This document shows positions 58,527-64,000 of a stretch of 64,000 nucleotides of DNA, piece after piece; position 1 is the first letter of the stretch, and each line of letters starts with the position of its first letter. The DNA comes from DASSUW01 sp036257565 (GTDB lineage Bacteria > Actinomycetota > Thermoleophilia > Solirubrobacterales > Solirubrobacteraceae). The translations under genes were made by a program, and so were the position numbers. Location of the stretch: assembly GCA_036257565.1 (NCBI GenBank), contig DATAFH010000056.1, positions 1 to 64,000 of the forward strand. The letters run 5' to 3'. Below the pieces are notes generated by a model, which did no database searches, had not been told where the DNA came from, and saw only the letters and a list, made by a program, of their open reading frames with translations.

Positions 58527-59756
58527 ATGAGCCTCTCGAGCAGCCTCACGTGGCGCCGCCTGCCCTCGCACCGGGCGTGGCTCGGCGCGGAAACCGGGCG
58601 GCTGCTCGAGTTCGGGCGAGGCGCTCGCGTCGAGCAGGGCTTCGGCTGGCTCGACGCCGCCGGCACGCTCGATCCGCGGCAGCCGCTGCAGCTGTGGATC
58701 ACGACGCGCATGACCTACGTCTTCGCCCTCGGCCACCTGCTCGGGATCCCGGGCTGCGGCCCGCTCGCCGATCACGGGCTCCGCGCCGTCGAGGAGACGT
58801 TCGAGGACCGCGAGCACGGCGGGTGGTTCGCCGAGGTCTCGGGCGACGGCCCGCTCCATACGCGCAAGGAGGCGTACTCGCACGCCTTCGTGCTGCTCGC
58901 AACGGCGAGCGCCACGATCGCAGCGCGCCCAGGGGCGCAGCAGCTCCTCGACCGCGCCGCCGACGTGGTGGAGCGGCGCTTCTGGTCGGAGGCGGAAGGC
59001 GCCTGCGCCGAGGCCCGGGACCGCGACTGGCGCGAGTCCGAGGCCTACCGGGGAGCCAACGCCAACATGCACATGGTCGAGGCGTTCCTCGCGGCCGCCG
59101 ACGCCACCGGCGACCCGGCATGGGGCCATCGGGCGCTCCGGGTGGCCGAGCGGCTCATCCGCGACGTGGCGGGCGCGCATGACTGGCGCGTCGTCGAGCA
59201 CTTCGACGCCGCCTGGACGCCGCTCCCGGACTACAACCGGGAACGCCCGCGCGATCGCTTCCGCCCCTTCGGCGTGACGCCCGGTCACGGGCTCGAGTGG
59301 TCCCGGCTGCTGCTGCACCTCCATGCGGCCCTTCCGTCGCCCCCCGACTGGCTCGTCCCTGCCGCGCGCGGCCTGTTCGCGCGCGCGGTCGACGACGGTT
59401 GGCAGGAGCCGGGCGGCTTCGTCTACACGACCGACCTCGGCGGCCGGCCGGTCGTGAGCGACCGGCTGCACTGGGTGGTGGCCGAGGAGATCGGCGCCGC
59501 CGCCGCCCTCCACGAGGTGACCGGCGGCGATGACTTCGAGCGCTGGTACCGGACCGGCTGGGACTTCGCTGACGCCCATCTCCGCGACCGCCGGCGCGGC
59601 AGCTGGCGTCACGAGCTCGACGAGCAGCTGCAGGCCCAAGAGCGCACGTGGACCGGCAAGCCGGACGTCTACCACGCGCTGCAGGCCACGCTCCTCCCGC
59701 GGGTGCCGGTCACGGCCAGCCTGGCGGGCGCCCTCCGCGACGACCTTCTGTCCTGA
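58527..59756 (+). CDS. AGE-family sugar isomerase, YihS/mannose isomerase-like
   Basis: A 409-residue (alpha/alpha)6-barrel protein. It has LQLWITTRMTYVFALGHLLG, KEAYSHAFVLLATASATIA, EAYRGANANMHMVEAFLAAA, GVTPGHGLEWSRLLLHLHAA and KPDVYHALQATLLPR, which carry the Arg and His residues used by aldose-ketose isomerases of the N-acylglucosamine 2-epimerase superfamily. YihS-type members convert mannose to fructose or sulfoquinovose to sulfofructose. With a GH92 mannosidase in the locus, mannose isomerase is the more likely role. ATG 58527 follows the terminator. The LacD-type aldolase starts 25 nt after its stop. Confidence 0.85.
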   Translation: MSLSSSLTWRRLPSHRAWLGAETGRLLEFGRGARVEQGFGWLDAAGTLDPRQPLQLWITTRMTYVFALGHLLGIPGCGPLADHGLRAVEETFEDREHGGWFAEVSGDGPLHTRKEAYSHAFVLLATASATIAARPGAQQLLDRAADVVERRFWSEAEGACAEARDRDWRESEAYRGANANMHMVEAFLAAADATGDPAWGHRALRVAERLIRDVAGAHDWRVVEHFDAAWTPLPDYNRERPRDRFRPFGVTPGHGLEWSRLLLHLHAALPSPPDWLVPAARGLFARAVDDGWQEPGGFVYTTDLGGRPVVSDRLHWVVAEEIGAAAALHEVTGGDDFERWYRTGWDFADAHLRDRRRGSWRHELDEQLQAQERTWTGKPDVYHALQATLLPRVPVTASLAGALRDDLLS

Positions 59757-59781
59757 ACCACGATCCAACCGAGGAACCACC

Positions 59782-60669
59782 ATGCCGATGCCCGACACCG
59801 CGACCGCCGTGACCACGGCCGAGCGCCGTGCCATCCAGCAGATCAAGACCTCCGGAGGCCGGTTCGCGATCATCGCGGCCGACCACGGTGACCCGCTCGT
59901 CGACATGCTCGATGGTCTCGGCCTGCCGAGCGGGCCCGAGCACCAGCGGGCGTTCAAGGCCGATCTCGTCGAGACGGTCGGCCGCGACGCGAGCGCCGTG
60001 CTGCTCGACCCCGACGTGTCGCTTCCCGACCTCGTCGACCGCGACGCCATCGGCCGCGACGTCGGTCTGCTGGTGCGGATCGAGGCCGACGGCGCCGAGG
60101 TCCGCGACGGCCTGCGCGAGTCGCAGCTGATTGCCGACCTCGGGGCGCAGGGCGCGCGGGCGCGGGGCGCCACCGCCGCCAAGGTGATGGTCTTCCTGCG
60201 CGCGGACCGCGAGGACCTCGACGGGCACACCGCGCGCCTCGTGCGGGCCGCGCTCGAGGACTGCCGCCGCGCCGACCTGCTGTGCGTGATCGAGCTCATG
60301 ACCTACCGCCTCGACGACGAGCCGCCGGAGGACTTCGCGGCTCGGAAGGAGGACCTGATCGTGGACGGCGCCGTCCTCCTGCAGGAGTGCGGCTCGAAGG
60401 TGCTCAAGCTCGAGTACCCCGGGAGCGCCGCGGCGTGCCGGCGCGTGACCGATGCCATCGAGGTCCCGTGGGCGGTCCTGTCCGCCGGCGTCGACCACGA
60501 CGCGTTCTGCCGCCAGCTGCAGGACTCGATGGACGGCGGCGCCGAGGGCTTCATCGCCGGCCGGTCGCTGTGGAAGGAGGCGGTCGGCCTCCCGTCGCCC
60601 GAGCGGCGGGAGTTCCTCGACGGCGTCGCGCGGCGCCGGCTCGAGGAGATGCTCGAGATCGTGGGTTAG
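59782..60669 (+). CDS. class I aldolase, LacD/YihT-like
   Basis: A 295-residue aldolase starting with a helix and then GGRFAIIAADHGDPLVDMLD, matching the AxDxR/G start of tagatose-1,6-bisphosphate and sulfofructose-phosphate aldolases. Further segments are SAVLLDPDVSLPDL, AAKVMVFLRADRED, LCVIELMTYRLDDEPPEDFA and SKVLKLEYPGSAAACRRVTD, with the Schiff-base Lys probably in VLKLEYP. Its product would be DHAP plus an aldehyde. ATG 59782 has GAGGAA before it. It is co-oriented with the isomerase gene; its end overlaps the convergent PfkB gene by 4 nt. Confidence 0.82.
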   Translation: MPMPDTATAVTTAERRAIQQIKTSGGRFAIIAADHGDPLVDMLDGLGLPSGPEHQRAFKADLVETVGRDASAVLLDPDVSLPDLVDRDAIGRDVGLLVRIEADGAEVRDGLRESQLIADLGAQGARARGATAAKVMVFLRADREDLDGHTARLVRAALEDCRRADLLCVIELMTYRLDDEPPEDFAARKEDLIVDGAVLLQECGSKVLKLEYPGSAAACRRVTDAIEVPWAVLSAGVDHDAFCRQLQDSMDGGAEGFIAGRSLWKEAVGLPSPERREFLDGVARRRLEEMLEIVG

Positions 60670-61610
60670 TGCCCCAGGGTCGCGAGCAGCTCGCGCGCGC
60701 GGGCGGGATCCAGCTCGCCGGCGGTCGGCGACTCGACGCTGGCCGCCGCCGCGGCGATCCCGTGACGCGCAGCCTCGAGCAGCGGCTCTCCGCGCTCGAG
60801 CGCGGCGGCGAGGCCGCTCGTCAGCACGTCGCCGGCCCCGATCGGATTGCGCACGTGAGCGATCCGCGGGGCCGGCAGCCACTCCGTGCCGCCGGCGGTG
60901 GCGAGGGCCGCGCCGGCCGCGTCGGCGGTGACGAGCGCGGCGCGGGCGCCGCGTACCACGAGCCCGGTGGCGGCGGCCAGCGCGCGCGGGCGCGAGTCGG
61001 ACGGCGAGGCCACCTCGGTCGTTCCCGGCACGCCGCTCATGACCTCCTCGGCCTCGGACACGTTCGGGGTCACGACGTCGGGGCGGGCGTCCAGGGCGCG
61101 GCCCAGCGTCTTGCCCGCCGCGTCGACGACGCTCGGGCGGCCGGCGTCCGCGGCGAGGCCCGCCAGCCGGGCGTAGGCGTCAGGCGGCGCGCCCGGCGGC
61201 ACGCTCCCGCAGCAGACCAGCACGCCATGCCGCGCCAGCTCCTCGGCGATCGCCGCCTCGAGCGCCGCCCACTCCGCCGCGGTGATCTCGGGACCGGGCT
61301 CGTTGAGCACGGTCGTACGCCCGCCGCGCTCCATCACGATCGCGGTCGAGCGCATCTCCCCGGCGCACGGGATCGCGAGCAGCGGCACGCCCTCGCGCTC
61401 GATCATCTGCGCGCCGGCGCGGCCGGTCTCCCCGGCGACGAAGCTGACGAGCAGCGCAGGCGCGCCGAGCGCACGGGCCGCCCGCGCGACGTTGAGGCCC
61501 TTGCCGCCGGGCGTTACGACCACGCGCTCGAAGCGCAGCACCTCGCCCGGCCGCAGCTCCGGGAGCGTCGCCGTCCGGTCGATCGTGAGGTTCGGCCCGG
61601 CGATCAGCAC
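60666..61610 (-). CDS. PfkB-family phosphosugar kinase (LacC/FruK-like)
   Basis: A 314-residue kinase with MLIAGPNLTIDRTATLPELR, VVVTPGGKGLNVARAARALG (GGKGxN motif), VLVCCGSVPPGAPPDAYARL and the catalytic NPIGAGDVLTSGLAAALERG. It is the third PfkB kinase of the locus and the second of the FruK/LacC type. Tagatose 6-phosphate or fructose phosphate are plausible substrates, matching the LacD-type aldolase that converges with it. GTG 61610 is divergent from the FbaB-like aldolase across 35 bp. Confidence 0.87.
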   Translation of the reverse strand: MLIAGPNLTIDRTATLPELRPGEVLRFERVVVTPGGKGLNVARAARALGAPALLVSFVAGETGRAGAQMIEREGVPLLAIPCAGEMRSTAIVMERGGRTTVLNEPGPEITAAEWAALEAAIAEELARHGVLVCCGSVPPGAPPDAYARLAGLAADAGRPSVVDAAGKTLGRALDARPDVVTPNVSEAEEVMSGVPGTTEVASPSDSRPRALAAATGLVVRGARAALVTADAAGAALATAGGTEWLPAPRIAHVRNPIGAGDVLTSGLAAALERGEPLLEAARHGIAAAAASVESPTAGELDPARARELLATLGH

Positions 61611-61645
61611 GCGCCCTTACTATCACCCGTCCCCGAAGGAGCCTC

Positions 61646-62464
61646 GTGAAGCAGTTCCGACTCAACCGCCTGTTCCATCCCACCTCCGGCCGCTGCTTCG
61701 ACGTGGCCGTGGACCACGGCATTCCGGGGGAGCCCAGCCTGCTGGCCGGCATCGAGGACATGGAGGCGGCGATCGACACGCTCGTCGACGCCGCACCCGA
61801 CGCGATCCAGCTCTCGGTCGGGCAGGCCGAGCTGCTGCAGCGCCGGCCGGGGCGCGACAAGCCGGCGCTCGTCCTGCGCACCGACGTGCCGAACATCTAC
61901 GGCCCCCAGCCTCCGGACGAGGCGTGGACCGTGATGATCGACGACCCGGTCGGGCAGGCGGTGCGGCTCGACGCGGCGTGCGTGGTCGCCAACCTGCTCG
62001 ACGTGGCGGGCCACCCGCAGCTGCGGGGCGACTGCGTAGCGGCGATCACGCTGCTGCGCGCCGAGTGCGACCGCGCGGCGATGCCGCTGATGGTCGAGCC
62101 GCTGGCGTTCGACCCCGGCCAGGCGGGCTACGACTCGAGCGGCGACGTGGACCGCATCTGCGGCCTTGTCCGCCAGGCGGTCGAGCTCGGCGCCGACGTC
62201 ATCAAGGCCGACCCGACCGACGACCTCGCCGAGTACCGCCGCGTCGTGACCGTTGCGCGCGTGCCGCTGCTCGTGCGCGGCGGCGGGCGCGTGAGCGACC
62301 GTGAGATACTCGAGCGCACGCACGCGGTGCTCGAGCAGGGCGCCGCCGGCATCGTGTACGGGCGCAACGTGATCCAGCACGAGAAGCCTGCCGCGATGAC
62401 GCGCGCGCTGATGGACGTCGTGCACGAGGGTGCGACGCCCGAGCAGGCGCTCGCGCAGCTGTGA
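61646..62464 (+). CDS. class I aldolase, FbaB/LsrF/DeoC-like
   Basis: A 272-residue TIM barrel beginning KQFRLNRLFHPTSGRCFDVA followed by VDHGIPGEPSLLAGI, the DHG start of FbaB/LsrF-type aldolases. The conserved Lys appears in GADVIKADPTDDLAEYRRVV and the phosphate-binding end in VRGGGRVSDREILERTHAVL and GAAGIVYGRNVIQHEKP. It would cleave or process a ketose phosphate. GTG 61646 has GAAGGAG; a TACTAT (61618-61623) upstream may be its -10 box. The stop overlaps the second Gfo/Idh gene (GTGA). Confidence 0.84.
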   Translation: MKQFRLNRLFHPTSGRCFDVAVDHGIPGEPSLLAGIEDMEAAIDTLVDAAPDAIQLSVGQAELLQRRPGRDKPALVLRTDVPNIYGPQPPDEAWTVMIDDPVGQAVRLDAACVVANLLDVAGHPQLRGDCVAAITLLRAECDRAAMPLMVEPLAFDPGQAGYDSSGDVDRICGLVRQAVELGADVIKADPTDDLAEYRRVVTVARVPLLVRGGGRVSDREILERTHAVLEQGAAGIVYGRNVIQHEKPAAMTRALMDVVHEGATPEQALAQL

Positions 62465-63579
62465 CAGTCGTCCGCATCGGGATCGTGGGCGGCGGCCTCA
62501 TGGGCCGCGAGCTGGCCGCCGCCATCGGGCGCTGGGCGGCGCTCGCCGACCACCCGGTCCTCCCCCGGCTCGAGGCGGTCTGCGACACCACGCTCGAGGC
62601 CCTCTCGTGGTTCGAGCGCATCGACACCGTGCGCACGCTGACCGACGACCGCCGGCGGCTGCTCGAGGACCCCGACCTCGACGTCCTCTACCTCGCCGTC
62701 CCCCACCACCTGCACGAGGTGCTCTACCTCGACACGATCGAGGCGGGCAAGGACTTCCTCGGCGAGAAGCCGTTCGGGATCGACCTCGCGGCGGCGCGCC
62801 GGATCGTCGACGCGCTGCGCGCCCGCCCGGACGTGTTCGCCCGCTGCTCGAGCGAGATGCCGTACTTCCCCGGCGCCCAGTTCGCCTTCGAGCACATCCG
62901 CTCCGGCGCGCTCGGTCAGGTGATCGAGGCCGAGTGCGCGTTCCTGCACTCGAGCGACCTCGACCGACGCAAGCCGATCAACTGGAAGCGGCAGGCGCAG
63001 TTCTGCGGCCCTATCGGCGTGATGGGCGACCTCGGGATGCACGTCGCCCACCTCCCGCTGCGCCTCGGCTGGCGGCCGGAGACGGTGTACGCGACGCTAC
63101 AGAGCGTCGTCACCGAGCGGCCCGGTCCGGCCGGCGAGCTCGTGCCGTGCGACACCTGGGACAACGCGACGCTGCACGCCGGCGCGGGCGGCTTCCCGCT
63201 CACGCTCGAGACCAAGCGCATCGCTCCCGGTCACACGAACACGTGGCGGATCCGGGCCGTCGGGATGGACGGCGGCGTGGAGTTCTCCACCGCGAGCCCG
63301 AAGGCCGTGTGGCGATTCGCCATGCGCGACGGACGGCAGGTCTGGGAGCGGCTGGAGACCGGCAGCCAGTCGGCGTTCGCGACCGTCACGGGGCCGATCT
63401 TCGAGTTCGGGTTCTCGGACGCGATCCTGCAGATGTGGGCTGCGTTCCTGGCCGAGCGCGCCGGGGCGCTCGGCGACCGGCTCGGCTGCGCCACGCCCGA
63501 GGAGGCGCTTGCCAGCCACGAGCTGTGGGACGCGGCGCAGCGCTCGGCCGCGTCCGGCGCCGCCGAGCGCGTGGGCTAG
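62461..63579 (+). CDS. Gfo/Idh/MocA-family oxidoreductase (second)
   Basis: A 372-residue NAD(P)-dependent oxidoreductase. The Rossmann start is VRIGIVGGGLMGRELAAAIG, the catalytic Lys motif KDFLGEKPFGIDLAA and a substrate-site segment CGPIGVMGDLGMHVAHLPLR with the usual His. It differs from the first Gfo/Idh at 44191-45261 and is not a recent duplicate. GTG 62461 overlaps the aldolase stop, so the two probably act in successive steps. The stop overlaps the convergent glycerate-kinase gene by 4 nt. Confidence 0.87.
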   Translation: MTVVRIGIVGGGLMGRELAAAIGRWAALADHPVLPRLEAVCDTTLEALSWFERIDTVRTLTDDRRRLLEDPDLDVLYLAVPHHLHEVLYLDTIEAGKDFLGEKPFGIDLAAARRIVDALRARPDVFARCSSEMPYFPGAQFAFEHIRSGALGQVIEAECAFLHSSDLDRRKPINWKRQAQFCGPIGVMGDLGMHVAHLPLRLGWRPETVYATLQSVVTERPGPAGELVPCDTWDNATLHAGAGGFPLTLETKRIAPGHTNTWRIRAVGMDGGVEFSTASPKAVWRFAMRDGRQVWERLETGSQSAFATVTGPIFEFGFSDAILQMWAAFLAERAGALGDRLGCATPEEALASHELWDAAQRSAASGAAERVG

Positions 63580-64000
63580 GCCCGGCCCTCGGTGAGCTCG
63601 CGGCCGAGCGTCTCCCCGGCCGCCTCCATCTCCTCGAGGTCCGTGGCCTCGATCACGCGCATGAGGTCGATCATGCGCTTGCCGAACGCGTCGAGGCGGT
63701 CGGTCCCCACGACGGCGTGGAGCGGCACCCCGGCCTGGCGCGCTCGCGTGCCGATCTCGCCCACGAGCTTGCCGTGCAGCGTCTGCTGGTCGAGCGCGCC
63801 CTCGCCGGTGACGACCGCGCGCGACGCGCGCATGCGGGCCTCGAAGCCGAGGGCGTCGAGCACCCACGGCGCGCCCGGCTCGAGCGTGGCGCCGTGCACG
63901 GCCCAGAGGCCGCCGGAAAGCCCGCCGGCGCACCCGGTCATCGGCACCCCGCGCGGGTCGCGGGGCCAGCGGGCGGCGAGCGCGGCCAGGCGCTGCTCGA
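63576..64000 (-). CDS. glycerate kinase, C-terminal part (cut by window end)
   Basis: The 141 codons present encode the C-terminal part of a GarK/GlxK-type glycerate kinase: TGCAGGLSGGLWAVHGATLE, ALGFEARMRASRAVVTGEGA, LDQQTLHGKLVGEIG and AGVPLHAVVGTDRL. The GEGxLDxQTxxGK block is the family signature. Full length is about 370 residues, so the start lies beyond 64000. It phosphorylates glycerate from a C3 product such as glyceraldehyde or tartronate semialdehyde, feeding lower glycolysis, which suits an aldolase-based pathway. Confidence 0.85.
   Translation of the reverse strand, partial: EQRLAALAARWPRDPRGVPMTGCAGGLSGGLWAVHGATLEPGAPWVLDALGFEARMRASRAVVTGEGALDQQTLHGKLVGEIGTRARQAGVPLHAVVGTDRLDAFGKRMIDLMRVIEATDLEEMEAAGETLGRELTEGRA

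Noticed and set aside
58527..60669. Sulfoquinovose (sulfo-EMP) pathway from YihS-like and YihT-like genes
   Set aside because: No sulfoquinovosidase, sulfolactaldehyde reductase of the usual type or sulfonate exporter is seen, and a mannosidase is present; mannose use is the simpler reading, though not proven.

Overview
The window is high-GC DNA with actinobacterial codon habits: many GTG starts, strings of 4-nt ATGA/GTGA overlaps and almost no AT-rich spacers. The gene families (DUF5317 membrane protein, RDD protein, LVIVD-repeat remnant, MrfA-like helicase, VWA/DUF58/MoxR cluster) fit an actinobacterium, most likely of the Thermoleophilia/Solirubrobacterales type. That placement is inferred from family content, not from a marker gene.

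Positions 1-20,250 look like accessory DNA accreted at a tRNA-Phe gene (20259-20331, minus strand). A 52-bp piece spanning the 3' half of this tRNA is repeated exactly at 7647-7698, and a degenerate copy lies at 771-819, so two islands appear to sit in tandem. Next to each outer copy is a stretch of about 150 bp that reads, on the minus strand, like the decayed tail of an integrase. The outer island (820-7646) holds a HAD hydrolase, an arylsulfatase lacking its catalytic half, a 13-residue-repeat protein coupled to an RDD membrane protein, and a phosphoribosyltransferase-like gene followed by a two-domain ThyX-like gene, both frameshifted. The inner island (7699-20250) holds glycosyltransferase and redoxin fragments, two short-chain dehydrogenases (SDRs), an esterase, a DUF308/TetR divergent pair, a run of overlapping genes for small membrane proteins, a CoA-binding protein, a YCII-SRPBCC fusion and an MDR oxidoreductase.

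Positions 20,348-38,758 look like chromosomal backbone: a methyltransferase, MFS and DUF5317 operon; two tiny peptide genes and a large hairpin ahead of a membrane GGDEF-EAL protein; an M23 peptidase; an AbiEi/DUF559-like gene with a frameshift; a HAD phosphatase; an MrfA-like helicase; a hydroxyacid-oxoacid transhydrogenase with an MHS-type transporter; and a MoxR-VWA-DUF58-VWA operon next to an HtrA protease. Two copies of an unusual intergenic repeat, carrying TGGCCA palindromes at fixed 29/32/29-bp spacing, lie at 26.3-26.5 and 30.5-30.7 kb.

Positions 38,845-64,000 form one carbohydrate-catabolic locus. A secreted GH92 alpha-mannosidase is followed by Gfo/Idh and TIM-barrel genes. A convergent operon encodes a PfkB kinase, a LacI regulator, a mannose-6-phosphate isomerase and an FGGY kinase. 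Further on are a LacC/FruK-type kinase, a DUF2090 aldolase-like protein, a divergent PfkA-like protein, a ROK kinase, a DeoR regulator, a three-gene sugar ABC importer, a YihS-like sugar isomerase, a LacD/YihT-type aldolase, another PfkB kinase, an FbaB/LsrF-type aldolase, a second Gfo/Idh and a glycerate kinase cut by the window end. The simplest reading is glycan-mannose release, import, isomerisation, phosphorylation and aldol cleavage. The redundancy of kinases and aldolases leaves room for an uncharacterised sugar pathway.
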